From an uncultured Clostridium sp. (GTDB lineage: Bacteria > Bacillota > Clostridia > Clostridiales > Clostridiaceae): a stretch of 64,000 nucleotides of DNA. The first letter of the stretch is position 1. The number at the start of each line of letters is the position of its first letter. Below, one piece after another: positions 47,587 through 56,078 of the stretch. The position numbers and the translations under genes were made by a program. The stretch lies in contig CALBDU010000035.1 of NCBI GenBank assembly GCA_937927335.1, positions 62,001 through 126,000 of the forward strand, given 5' to 3'. The notes under the pieces are model-generated. The model was not told where the DNA came from. It ran no database searches and saw only the letters and a list, made by a program, of their open reading frames with translations.

Positions 47587-48435
47587 AAAATGTGTTATGG
47601 CAATTTCCATAAAGGCCTCCAGGGCCTTAGATCTGTTTGCAGCTCTGTGAAAAATCATTTGTGTCTTAAAATTTTGATACTCCTCCTCTATTTCTACTCC
47701 AACTATGCTCTCATCTTTTAATTCATTTTCCACAGTATATAGAGGGAGAAATGAAATACCCAAGCCGCAGGCAACACATTTTTTAATTGCTTCAATGCTT
47801 GTTAGTTCAAGAGGATTTGAGTATTTAATTTTCTTTTCACTAAGGTAATTTTCGAAAACCATCCTGAATCTGCATCCCTTTTCAGTAAATATCATATTTG
47901 AAGATGAAAGCTCCATTTTGCAGCCTCCCCCTGTTATCAAAAGCATACGCTCAGCCTTGGATGCTGCCAAAACCAGGTCATCCTCCTTTACTTCAGGTTC
48001 AATAGTGAAAATTATATCCAATTCCCCGTTCCTGAGCCTTTTTTTCAAGTCACTGCATATGGAATTCTTAAGGATAATATTTACATTAGGATAGTTCTTT
48101 TTATATTCCTTTAATATTGGGCCCAGCCTGTAGATGGACAAGGATTCTCCAGCTCCTATGTTTAATTCGCCGGATACCTCATCAGCCATGGCTAGACTTT
48201 TTATATCTTTATATAAGGCTATCATTTTTCTGGCATAAGGCACCAGCTCCCTGCCTGTATCAGTGACTACCACCTTTTTTCCCAATCTGCTAAACAGTGG
48301 TTTTCCAAGTTCACTTTCCAGTATTTGAATATGGGCAGTTATGGTGGACTGGGCATAACCAAGCTGCTCAGCAGCCTTTGTATAACCACCTGCATCAACA
48401 ATTGCTATAAAGGTTTGAAAGTGTCTTATTTCCAT
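47572..48435 (-). CDS. LysR-family transcriptional regulator
   Basis: A 287-residue LysR protein. The winged helix is at residues 1-60 (FIAIVDAGGYTKAAEQLGYAQSTITAHI), and the effector domain at about 88-285 (GELNIGAGESLSIYRLGPIL). It is divergent from the DJ-1/PfpI gene at 48551 with 115 bp between, a typical arrangement for regulation of that neighbour. The inducer is unknown. Confidence 0.92.
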   Translation of the reverse strand: MEIRHFQTFIAIVDAGGYTKAAEQLGYAQSTITAHIQILESELGKPLFSRLGKKVVVTDTGRELVPYARKMIALYKDIKSLAMADEVSGELNIGAGESLSIYRLGPILKEYKKNYPNVNIILKNSICSDLKKRLRNGELDIIFTIEPEVKEDDLVLAASKAERMLLITGGGCKMELSSSNMIFTEKGCRFRMVFENYLSEKKIKYSNPLELTSIEAIKKCVACGLGISFLPLYTVENELKDESIVGVEIEEEYQNFKTQMIFHRAANRSKALEAFMEIAITHFEKFE

Positions 48436-48550
48436 TTACATGCACCTCTCATTCTTATATTGTATCATAATCTTCGATGATTAATTTCATTTATTTCAAT
48501 TTTACTGAACATGATCCTGCTGTTATAATATAGAAAAAGAGGTGGTTAAT

Positions 48551-49135
48551 ATGAAAAAGGTAATGCTGCTCCTGGCCGATGGCTTTGAGGCAGTGGAAGC
48601 AAGTGTTTTTACCGACGTAATAGGCTGGAACAAGCTGGAGGGAGACCAAAATACAGAGCTGGTTACTGCAGGACTTAGAGATAAGCTTAAATGTACTTTT
48701 AATTTTACTGTTATTCCCGAGCTGCTGCTTGAGGACGCTAATCTTGATGAATTTGATGCACTGGCCATACCCGGCGGCTTTGAAGAGGCTGGGTTTTATA
48801 AGGATGCCTACAGTGAGGAATTCTTAAAGGTTATAAGGGAATTTGACAGAAATGGCAAAATAATAGCCTCTATTTGTGTTGGTGCTCTGCCTGTGGCTAA
48901 AAGCGGAGTGCTGAAGGGGAGGTTTGGTACAACCTATAACCTTGGGAACGGCTTAAGGCAAAGTCAGCTTGGAGAGTTTGGAGTTAATGTATTAAAGGAT
49001 GAGCCAATAGTAACAGACAAAAATATTATAACCTCCTATAATCCCTCCACGGCCTTCGGAGTTGCCTTCAAGCTGCTGGAAATGCTGACTTCATCAGAAA
49101 ACTGCTCTAATGTTAAAAGGCTGATGGGTTTTTAA
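48551..49135 (+). CDS. DJ-1/PfpI-family protein
   Basis: A 194-residue DJ-1/PfpI protein. The nucleophile elbow with the reactive cysteine is in IIASICVGALPVAKSG; the acidic partner is in PGGFEEAGFY. Members include glyoxalase-III/deglycase-type and chaperone proteins, and the exact role is not readable. The ATG at 48551 is preceded by AGAGGTGG. Probably controlled by the divergent LysR gene. Confidence 0.9.
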   Translation: MKKVMLLLADGFEAVEASVFTDVIGWNKLEGDQNTELVTAGLRDKLKCTFNFTVIPELLLEDANLDEFDALAIPGGFEEAGFYKDAYSEEFLKVIREFDRNGKIIASICVGALPVAKSGVLKGRFGTTYNLGNGLRQSQLGEFGVNVLKDEPIVTDKNIITSYNPSTAFGVAFKLLEMLTSSENCSNVKRLMGF

Positions 49136-49152
49136 CCGCATCAGCCTCAAAT
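49118..49152. terminator. Bidirectional terminator after the DJ-1/PfpI gene
   Basis: AGGCTGATG (49118-49126) pairs with CATCAGCCT (49139-49147). It overlaps the end of the coding region and precedes the convergent gene at 49157. Confidence 0.75.
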
Positions 49153-49156
49153 TTTG

Positions 49157-49636
49157 CTACCTTCCCTTTTTGCCTGTAAGGTTTTCAATATTAAGCCTCA
49201 ATATAGCTACGTTATTGTATATTTCATCATTCTTTAAGGATCTTTCCCGAACAATTTCAGGAATTTCCTCCAGTTGTCTTAAAATTACTTCCATGGCTTT
49301 TTTCTTTTCCTGTAATTCCTGAACAAAGGATAATCTGCCATGAATTACTACAGTTCTGTATTCATGACCACATTCTTTTTGGATATACCCGCGGTCATCT
49401 ATTATAGTGGCACAAACTTTAGGGTTTGCTTTGATAAATTCACTTTTTAGCCCTTCTTTACCAGAATGCATGTAAATAACACCAGCTTCATTATCATATC
49501 CATAGCTCAAAGTAACAATATAGGGTTCATTTTCACGGCATAGTGCCACTACTATATATTTACCGCCGTTAAGGATTTCATTAATTTCATTTTCATCTTT
49601 TATTTCCCTGTCACTTCTTCTCATATGGTATTTCAA
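49157..49636 (-). CDS. Pyridoxamine 5'-phosphate oxidase-related flavin-binding protein (NimA-like)
   Basis: A 159-residue split-barrel protein. Segments YHMRRSDREI, GKYIVVALCRENEPYIVTLSYGYD, IYMHSGKEGLKSEFIKANPKVCATI and YRTVVIHGRLSFV match the FMN-binding Nim/pyridoxamine-oxidase-like family. Such proteins reduce nitro compounds or serve heme or flavin chemistry. TTG start with AGGAGGG upstream. Confidence 0.88.
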   Translation of the reverse strand: MKYHMRRSDREIKDENEINEILNGGKYIVVALCRENEPYIVTLSYGYDNEAGVIYMHSGKEGLKSEFIKANPKVCATIIDDRGYIQKECGHEYRTVVIHGRLSFVQELQEKKKAMEVILRQLEEIPEIVRERSLKNDEIYNNVAILRLNIENLTGKKGR

Positions 49637-49656
49637 AATAATCCCTCCTTAATATA

Positions 49657-49681
49657 GTAAAAACATCTGCCTGGGCAGATG
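49657..49681 (-). terminator. Terminator of the cupin gene at 49687
   Basis: CATCTGC (49664-49670) pairs with GCAGATG (49675-49681), and TTTTT follows on the minus strand. Confidence 0.8.
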
Positions 49682-49686
49682 CTTTG

Positions 49687-50034
49687 TTATACGTCTCCTT
49701 CTTCAGGAACTATGCATATAAATTTCATGGTGCCTTTTCCTGTGTTTGTAAACTGATGCATAGCATCGTCAGGCACAAAAGCGTAGGAACCGGGCTCCAC
49801 AGGATAGTCTTTTCCGTCAAGGTGAAGGATTCCTGTGCCCTCAACAATATAATTCACATGATACCATGGATGCTGATGCTTTGGGGTGCAGCCCCCTTCT
49901 CCCAGTTCAAAAATTCTCATTACCTGGTCTTCCCAGCCTTCTTTTGGAGTAACAAGGGACTTTTTAACAACTGCAGAAGCACCCGGTACTTCAATTTTCA
50001 AACCCACGTAGTCCTTTTCATGAAAAACAGCCAT
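49687..50034 (-). CDS. Cupin-domain protein
   Basis: A 115-residue single cupin. Motif 1 is GGCTPKHQHPWYHVNYIVEG, with the metal ligands His-x-His and a later Glu, and motif 2 includes FVPDDAMHQFTN. The metal site looks complete, unlike that of the cupin at 10354. It resembles small dioxygenase-like or sugar-binding cupins. AGGAGG lies 5 nt before the ATG. It is divergent from the aminotransferase gene. Confidence 0.88.
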   Translation of the reverse strand: MAVFHEKDYVGLKIEVPGASAVVKKSLVTPKEGWEDQVMRIFELGEGGCTPKHQHPWYHVNYIVEGTGILHLDGKDYPVEPGSYAFVPDDAMHQFTNTGKGTMKFICIVPEEGDV

Positions 50035-50171
50035 AACACACCTCCTAATTACTACTTATAATATATATTATAACACACATTTTTATTATTTTTTCTAATT
50101 AAGTCTATTATATTGCACAAAAATGTTGTACAATAGTTAGGATATTAACAAAACTTAAGGAGGTTCTTTTA

Positions 50172-51242
50172 ATGCAGAAAAAGTTATTTATTCCAGGCCC
50201 AGTTGATGTTGCCGAAGATGTGCTTGCGAAAATGGCTACTCCGATGATAGGTCATAGAACTAAAGAAGCATCTGCCCTGCAAAGGAATATAAGCGACAAA
50301 CTTAGAAAAGTATTCTATACAAAGGAAGAAATACTTCTTTCCACTTCCTCAGGAAGCGGTTTAATGGAAGGTGCTGTTCGTTCTTGTACTGCTAAAAGAG
50401 CTGCTGTTTTTTCAGTGGGAGCTTTTGGAAACAGATGGTATGACATGGCGAAATACAACAACGTGCCTGCAGATTTATTTGAAGTTGAATGGGGAACCCC
50501 TACAACTCCTGAGCTTGTAGATAAAACATTATCCACAGGAAAGTATGATTTAATTACAATTACTCATAATGAAACTTCCACTGGTATAATGAATCCAGTT
50601 GAGGAAATTGCCGAAGTAATGAAAAAATATCCTGAGGTTGTTTACTGCCTTGATACAGTAAGCTCCATGGGAGGAACTAAAATTGAAGTTGATAAGCTTG
50701 GAGTTGACATTTGCATAACTTCATCACAGAAGGCCCTTGCACTTCCTCCTGGAATAGCAATATGCTCAATGTCACAAAAAGCAGTTGAAAGAGCTAAAAC
50801 AGTACCTTTCAGAGGTTTATACTTTGATTTGCTTTCATTATATGACTACATACAGAAAAAGGATTACCAGTATCCTTCAACACCATCCCTTTCACACATG
50901 TTTGCACTGAATTATCAGTTAGACAAGATGCTTGCTGAGGGTCTTGACAACAGATATAAGAGGCATGCCGATATGGCTGAATATGTAAGAGGCTGGGCAA
51001 GAGAAAACTTTGAAGTATTCACTAAAGAGGGTTATCTTTCAAATACTCTTACAGTAATCAAAAACACTAAGGGAATCAGTGTGGGAGATTTGAACAAGGA
51101 ACTGGGAACCAGAGGCTACTCCATATCCAACGGCTATGGCAAGCTTAAGGAAAACACCTTCAGAATTGCCCATATGGCTGAAAGAACTATGGATGAATTA
51201 AAGGAGCTTATTAAGGAAATTGAAGATATTTTAAAGCTTTAA
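50172..51242 (+). CDS. Class V aminotransferase (phosphoserine or alanine--glyoxylate type)
   Basis: A 356-residue PLP enzyme. It starts KLFIPGPVDV, with HRTKEASALQ, and has the lysine for the Schiff base in ITSSQKALALPPG. It belongs to the alanine-glyoxylate/serine-pyruvate aminotransferase group. A D-3-phosphoglycerate dehydrogenase gene follows after 21 nt, so here it most likely works as the phosphoserine aminotransferase (SerC role) of serine synthesis. GGAGG lies upstream of the ATG. Confidence 0.92.
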   Translation: MQKKLFIPGPVDVAEDVLAKMATPMIGHRTKEASALQRNISDKLRKVFYTKEEILLSTSSGSGLMEGAVRSCTAKRAAVFSVGAFGNRWYDMAKYNNVPADLFEVEWGTPTTPELVDKTLSTGKYDLITITHNETSTGIMNPVEEIAEVMKKYPEVVYCLDTVSSMGGTKIEVDKLGVDICITSSQKALALPPGIAICSMSQKAVERAKTVPFRGLYFDLLSLYDYIQKKDYQYPSTPSLSHMFALNYQLDKMLAEGLDNRYKRHADMAEYVRGWARENFEVFTKEGYLSNTLTVIKNTKGISVGDLNKELGTRGYSISNGYGKLKENTFRIAHMAERTMDELKELIKEIEDILKL

Positions 51243-51263
51243 TAAGTTGTTAGGAGGTCTAAT

Positions 51264-52175
51264 ATGATAAGAATACTGGCATCTGACGGTATAGACAAGG
51301 CAGCTGCTGCAGAGCTTAGAGCCGCAGGCTTTGAGCTGGTAGAGCAGTTTTATGAACCTGACCAGCTTGGAAAAGAGCTTAACAATTATGATGTGCTGGT
51401 AGTAAGATCCGCTACTAAGGTTAGAAAGCCAATAATTGACGCAGCACTGGAAACCGGCAGGCTTAAGCTGATAATCCGCGGTGGAGTGGGCGTTGACAAC
51501 ATAGACGTAGCATATGCTGAAGAAAAAGGCATAAAGGTCAGGAACACACCCAATGCCAGCAGCGCCTCAGTGGCTGAGCTCACCATAGGACACATGTTTG
51601 CACTGGCAAGATTCATAGCTGATGCAAATGTAACTATGAGAGATGGCAAGTGGGAAAAAAAGAAATACAAAGGTATAGAGCTTTCAGGTAAAACCTTAGG
51701 TCTTGTGGGCTTTGGCAGAATCTCCAGAGAGGTTGCCAAAAGAGCCTGCGCTTTAGGTATGAATGTAGTATATACCGACATTATAGGCAAGGCACAGGGC
51801 TTTGATCATTGTGAATGCTGCTGCTTCGAGGATGTGCTTAAAAAAGCAGATTTTCTTTCCCTGCACGTTCCTTTTATAAAGGAAAATGGCGCTGTTATAG
51901 GAGAGAAAGAAATAGGAATGATGAAGGATGGTGCTTACATTATAAACTGTGCCAGAGGAGGAGTAGTAAGCGAAGCTGCTCTGCTGGATGCTTTAAACAG
52001 CGGAAAGCTTGCTGGAGCAGGTATTGATGTTTTTGAAGAAGAACCTTCAAAAAATACCGCTCTTATTAATCATCCTAAGGTTTCAGTAACTCCGCATATA
52101 GGAGCTTCCACCTTTGAAGCCCAGACAAGAATCGGAGCTGAAATTGTAAGCATAATAACCGGTTTTTTTAATTAG
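51264..52175 (+). CDS. serA: D-3-phosphoglycerate dehydrogenase
   Basis: A 303-residue SerA of the short type with no ACT domain. The NAD motif is GLVGFGRISREVAKRA at about residue 145; RGGVGVDNIDV, CARGGVVSEAALLDAL and HPKVSVTPHIGAST are family landmarks with the catalytic Arg, Glu and His. It oxidises 3-phosphoglycerate in the first step of serine synthesis and is co-transcribed with the aminotransferase. Lacking the ACT domain, it may not be feedback-inhibited by serine. Confidence 0.94.
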   Translation: MIRILASDGIDKAAAAELRAAGFELVEQFYEPDQLGKELNNYDVLVVRSATKVRKPIIDAALETGRLKLIIRGGVGVDNIDVAYAEEKGIKVRNTPNASSASVAELTIGHMFALARFIADANVTMRDGKWEKKKYKGIELSGKTLGLVGFGRISREVAKRACALGMNVVYTDIIGKAQGFDHCECCCFEDVLKKADFLSLHVPFIKENGAVIGEKEIGMMKDGAYIINCARGGVVSEAALLDALNSGKLAGAGIDVFEEEPSKNTALINHPKVSVTPHIGASTFEAQTRIGAEIVSIITGFFN

Positions 52176-52182
52176 TATCTAT

Positions 52183-52211
52183 GCAGCCGGCAAACTTAAT
52201 TTACCGGCTGC
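52183..52211 (+). terminator. Hairpin between serA and the DUF1015 gene
   Basis: GCAGCCGG (52183-52190) pairs with CCGGCTGC (52204-52211). No T run follows, so it is a weak or regulatory stop rather than a full terminator; the DUF1015 gene may be read through. Confidence 0.5.
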
Positions 52212-52254
52212 GTAAATATAAAGCTTTTGAAATTATTTAGGGGGGACCGCCAAA

Positions 52255-53508
52255 ATGGCAGTAATTAGACCATTTAAAAGATTGAGACCAAGAACAGAAA
52301 TTGCAGATAAGGTTGCAATTCTTCCAGTGGACTCAATGGACAAACAAAAGATTAAAAACATTATCAAATCAAATGAACATTGTTTTCTGCAAATCACAAA
52401 TCCAGAATTGTATTATCAGGATATAGAGCTTACAGAAAGCGGAAAAAGAATCCTAAACAAGAAATCACAAGATAAACTGAACAGCATGGTAGATAATGAG
52501 GTTCTTGTAAAGGATGAAGCGCCTATGCTTTTTGTGTACAAACAGATCATCGGAGACAGGGACTTAACTGGTATTGTAGCTTGTACATCTGTGGATGATT
52601 ATGTAAACAATTACATTAAAAAGCATGAATTCACCAGATCTGAAAAGGAAAAAGATATCAGCTTCCACATTGACTACTGCAATGCAAACACCGGAACAAT
52701 CTACCTCATTTATAAATGGGAGGAACAGATTCAGAATATCATTGATGAAACAATGAAACAGAAAGCTGAATATGAATTTACCACAGAGGATGGCATTGTT
52801 CATATTGTATGGCCTGTTGCAGAAGAAAACAAAATTGACGAGCTGGTTAAGCTTTTCGAGAAGGTGGACAATTTCTATATTGCAGACGGCCATCACAGAA
52901 CTGCTGCTGCTGCAAGAGTATGCATGCAAAGACGTGAACAGAATCCTGGATTCACTGGCAATGAAGAATTTAATTATTTCCTCTCAGTGCTGTTCCCTGA
53001 CAAGGGTCTGAACGTAATTGACTACAACAGGGTTGTGAAGGATTTAAACGGTATGACCACTGAAGAATTCCTAAACAAGGTATCTGAGAACTTTAAAATT
53101 GAAAAGTGTGAAGGTCATATGCCATATAAGCCTGAAAAGGCTCATAAAATAGGCATGTATGTTGATGGCTGCTGGTATAAGCTTACTGCCTGCGACTGCA
53201 CCTATGATGAAGGCCATCCGGTTAAGTGCCTTGATGTGGCAATACTTCAGGACTTCCTTCTGGATCCGGTTTTAGGAATAAAAGATCCTCGTACAGACAC
53301 TAGAATAGATTTTGTGGCTGGTGTACTGGGATTGGAAGAATTACAAAGAAGAGCAGAAACTGATATGAAGGTTGCCTTCTCTGTATACCCATGTACTATA
53401 AAAGAACTGATGGATGTGGCAGATATCGGAGAGGTTATGCCTCCTAAATCCACCTGGTTTGAACCAAAACTCAGAAGCGGATTGTTTATACATTCCCTGG
53501 AGGATTAA
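52255..53508 (+). CDS. DUF1015 family protein (possible serine kinase-like)
   Basis: A 417-residue DUF1015 protein, recognised by the start AVIRPFKRLRPR, the central FYIADGHHRTAAAARV (ParB/SbnI-like nucleotide motif) and SVLFPDKGLNVIDYNRVV. The DGHHR motif is shared with SbnI-type serine kinases. Its place behind serC- and serA-type genes fits a role in serine or phosphoserine metabolism, but no reaction has been shown for this family branch as far as I know. A GGGGGG ribosome binding site precedes the ATG. Confidence 0.88.
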   Translation: MAVIRPFKRLRPRTEIADKVAILPVDSMDKQKIKNIIKSNEHCFLQITNPELYYQDIELTESGKRILNKKSQDKLNSMVDNEVLVKDEAPMLFVYKQIIGDRDLTGIVACTSVDDYVNNYIKKHEFTRSEKEKDISFHIDYCNANTGTIYLIYKWEEQIQNIIDETMKQKAEYEFTTEDGIVHIVWPVAEENKIDELVKLFEKVDNFYIADGHHRTAAAARVCMQRREQNPGFTGNEEFNYFLSVLFPDKGLNVIDYNRVVKDLNGMTTEEFLNKVSENFKIEKCEGHMPYKPEKAHKIGMYVDGCWYKLTACDCTYDEGHPVKCLDVAILQDFLLDPVLGIKDPRTDTRIDFVAGVLGLEELQRRAETDMKVAFSVYPCTIKELMDVADIGEVMPPKSTWFEPKLRSGLFIHSLED

Positions 53509-53514
53509 ATTTTT

Positions 53515-53545
53515 AAAGGTTGTGTCATCATGACACAACCTTTTT
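53515..53545. terminator. Bidirectional terminator after the DUF1015 gene
   Basis: AAAGGTTGTGTCA (53515-53527) pairs with TGACACAACCTTT (53531-53543), followed by T residues. Confidence 0.88.
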
Positions 53546-54101
53546 ATAATCTGGTTCCTATATCAAAGGCTGTTTCCATGCCTTCCTTCACTTCTTTTGA
53601 GGAATCGTTCCCTCCTGTGCAAACACCAAGGTAGATTTCAAGATCCATATTTAAATACAGGCACATATCCTGGAATATCCTTTCCACGATTTTTGGACCT
53701 GAATTTGGTCTCTCTCCGGCATAAGTAGTTATAAGTACAACCTTTTTTCCTGAAAAATTTGACACATCCTCATCCTTCAGCAAAGCATACATTCTGTCAA
53801 TAAAAAGCTTAAGCTGAGCTGACATGTTCCACCAGTATATTGGAGTGGCGAACACCAGAATATCAGCCTCCACAATTTTAGGATATATGTCTGTCATATC
53901 ATCCTGGATTACACATCTGCTATCCAATGTTTTTTGACAGGAATTACAGGCAAAACATGCTTCAATGTGATAATCCTGCAGGAACAGCTTATCTACTTCC
54001 CCATTGCTGTGCTTTGATATAACACCTTTATTTAATTCATCCACTAACTTCTCTGTAGTACCGTTTTTAATTGGACTTCCAATAATAGAAAGAACTTTCA
54101 T
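53544..54101 (-). CDS. Flavodoxin-family NAD(P)H-dependent FMN reductase
   Basis: A 185-residue flavoprotein. The FMN phosphate loop is IGSPIKNGTTEKLVDEL, and ATPIYWWNMSAQLKLFIDRMY is the second flavin segment. Cysteines in CFACNSCQKTLDSRC resemble those of iron-sulfur flavoproteins, although the spacing is not the full four-cysteine set. Probably a general reductase for quinones or nitro compounds. Confidence 0.9.
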   Translation of the reverse strand: MKVLSIIGSPIKNGTTEKLVDELNKGVISKHSNGEVDKLFLQDYHIEACFACNSCQKTLDSRCVIQDDMTDIYPKIVEADILVFATPIYWWNMSAQLKLFIDRMYALLKDEDVSNFSGKKVVLITTYAGERPNSGPKIVERIFQDMCLYLNMDLEIYLGVCTGGNDSSKEVKEGMETAFDIGTRL

Positions 54102-54269
54102 GTTGAACCCCCCATTTCGATGTTTTATATATTATACCACTGAATCAAATAAAATTAAATATACTGAATATTCTATTATTTTAAACAATAGCAATTTTTT
54201 GCAGGATAATTCAGCCATCTTATAGAATACTAATTAATATATATTTTGCTTAACAAAGGGGGCTTTATT

Positions 54270-54869
54270 ATGAAACTATACCTAAACTACGGAAGTACAG
54301 ATACTGGTACTGGCAAAATCAAGTTTTCTAACGTTCATGAACTAATTTTGATAGAAGAAGCACTTCAGCACTACAGGGAAAGCCTTAACACAAAGACCCA
54401 GGACAAAAACAGCAGAATAGCAAAGAAAATTGAAGACCTTGATAAGCTTATTTCGCAGCTTCAAATTGAAAACGCCGAAAAGCTGGGTAAAAAATATGAT
54501 AGCAGCATTGGTGTCAATTTAAATCAGTTCTTAATTACCAGGAGGCATAAATCTAAAATCCTGTTAAAGGAAATAGCCGATAAATTAAAGATTTCTCCTA
54601 GCCTTTACAATGCTGTGGAAAAAGAAAACCAGGAGGCTGCCCCTGATTTGCTGGTTAGGATATTCGATGTTCTTGGTGTTACTGACAATATCAATGTTAA
54701 ATTTCATGAGTATATACCTACAGTTGTATTCTATTATAAGGATATCAAGTTCCATGAAGTATATTTTGACACTGCAGCAAAATATAACGATTATAAAGCT
54801 GTTATGTTAAATATTATCAAACCTGACAATACGGAAATAATACAAAACAAATCCGAAATATTGGAATAA
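54270..54869 (+). CDS. Helix-turn-helix protein of unknown function
   Basis: A 199-residue protein. An N-terminal part with a helical, charged stretch (about 30-80, possibly coiled coil) precedes a Cro/CI-like helix-turn-helix at about 90-145 (FLITRRHKSKILLKEIADKL, then SPSLYNAVEKENQEA). The C-terminal 50 residues are unlike known effector domains. It is a single-gene unit. The ATG at 54270 has GGGGG upstream; the frame from 54246 does not. Confidence 0.7.
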   Translation: MKLYLNYGSTDTGTGKIKFSNVHELILIEEALQHYRESLNTKTQDKNSRIAKKIEDLDKLISQLQIENAEKLGKKYDSSIGVNLNQFLITRRHKSKILLKEIADKLKISPSLYNAVEKENQEAAPDLLVRIFDVLGVTDNINVKFHEYIPTVVFYYKDIKFHEVYFDTAAKYNDYKAVMLNIIKPDNTEIIQNKSEILE

Positions 54870-54895
54870 AAAATAGGCTTCACAGCCTATTTTTA
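54868..54895. terminator. Terminator between the HTH gene and apbE
   Basis: AAATAGGCT (54871-54879) pairs with AGCCTATTT (54884-54892), T-rich on both sides. Confidence 0.82.
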
Positions 54896-55933
54896 ATTTG
54901 CCAGCTTATATTCCGAATTTGTAATGTCTATGTTTTCTTTAAGTCCTTTAGTTACATATACCTTTTTATCCTTGGTTATAAATATTGCTTCAATATCAGG
55001 TGTTGCTTCAGCATAAGCCAAGCCTTGACTTGATCCAAGATAAAACAGGTTTTTAGTCATGGCATCGGCATCTATGGAGGTATTGGTAACTATTGTAACA
55101 CTGGCCAGATCGCTGTTCATAGGATAGCCGTTAAATGGATCCAGTATGTGGTGATACCTTACACCATTGTATTCAAAATATCTTTCATAAATACCTGAGG
55201 TAACCACTGTTTTGCTGGTAACTGCGATGCTGCCAACTATATCCCCTCTGGTTTCAAAGGGATTCTGAATGCCTATGCTCCATGGTTTGCCATTTACATT
55301 GTCATTCAACACCAGTACATTTCCCCCAAGATTAACTATGGCGTGCTGTACATTATTTTCCTTAAGTATCCTTGCTGCTTCATCTGCTGAATAGCCCTTT
55401 GCAATGCCACCAAGGTCCAGAGCCATGCCCTGTCTTTTCAGCATTACAGATTTATCTCCTTCGTTAAGCAGTACATCCTTGTAATTTATAAGACTCTTTT
55501 TAGCGTCAATTTCCTGCTGGGATGGTAATCTTGCGGCATCCGTTCCTATACCCCACAGCTTAACCAAAGGTCCTATGGTGATATCAAACTTCCCTCCGGA
55601 TTTTTCAGAGTAATACTTACCCTTTTGTATTACATAAAATGTATCATCAGAAACCTTTACATAGCTTTTCCCTGCAGCTGCAGCTATGGCATCCACTTCA
55701 GTACCTGTTTTATTCACACTCATTTTATTTTCTATTTCCTGAATTCTGTTAAAAACCTTGTCCATGGTATCCTGGGATTTATGATCATATATTTTCACAG
55801 TACAAATTGTTCCCAGCAAAAACTTGGTTTCCTCCAGAGGCTCAGTATTTCCCGAACAGCCCTGGAACAAGGCTGAACAAAGCACAACTGCCATGGCAGC
55901 AGCCAGCGTTTTTCCCTTGCTAAATTTCTTCAT
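54893..55933 (-). CDS. apbE: ApbE, FAD:protein FMN transferase
   Basis: A 346-residue lipoprotein (lipobox LFQGC near residue 26) of the ApbE family, which attaches FMN covalently to threonines of RnfG, NqrC-type and similar membrane proteins. Family signatures: LLGTICTVKIYD, DLGGIAKGYSADEA, NLGGNVLVLN and the metal-binding SIDADAMTKNLF. No Rnf gene is near, so the target lies elsewhere. The ATG at 55933 is used, with AGGACGGTG upstream; GTG 55939 is an alternative. Confidence 0.93.
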   Translation of the reverse strand: MKKFSKGKTLAAAMAVVLCSALFQGCSGNTEPLEETKFLLGTICTVKIYDHKSQDTMDKVFNRIQEIENKMSVNKTGTEVDAIAAAAGKSYVKVSDDTFYVIQKGKYYSEKSGGKFDITIGPLVKLWGIGTDAARLPSQQEIDAKKSLINYKDVLLNEGDKSVMLKRQGMALDLGGIAKGYSADEAARILKENNVQHAIVNLGGNVLVLNDNVNGKPWSIGIQNPFETRGDIVGSIAVTSKTVVTSGIYERYFEYNGVRYHHILDPFNGYPMNSDLASVTIVTNTSIDADAMTKNLFYLGSSQGLAYAEATPDIEAIFITKDKKVYVTKGLKENIDITNSEYKLAN

Positions 55934-56078
55934 ATTCACACCGTCCTAAGTATAAGCTGATTAATTGAATTTACTATGTAATTATAGCTTAATAATTTAT
56001 ATTAATCCATATATATTGTACAATATATGTTAAAGTATTATTATAATAATATATTTTCTACAACAGGGAGGCAGTTTT

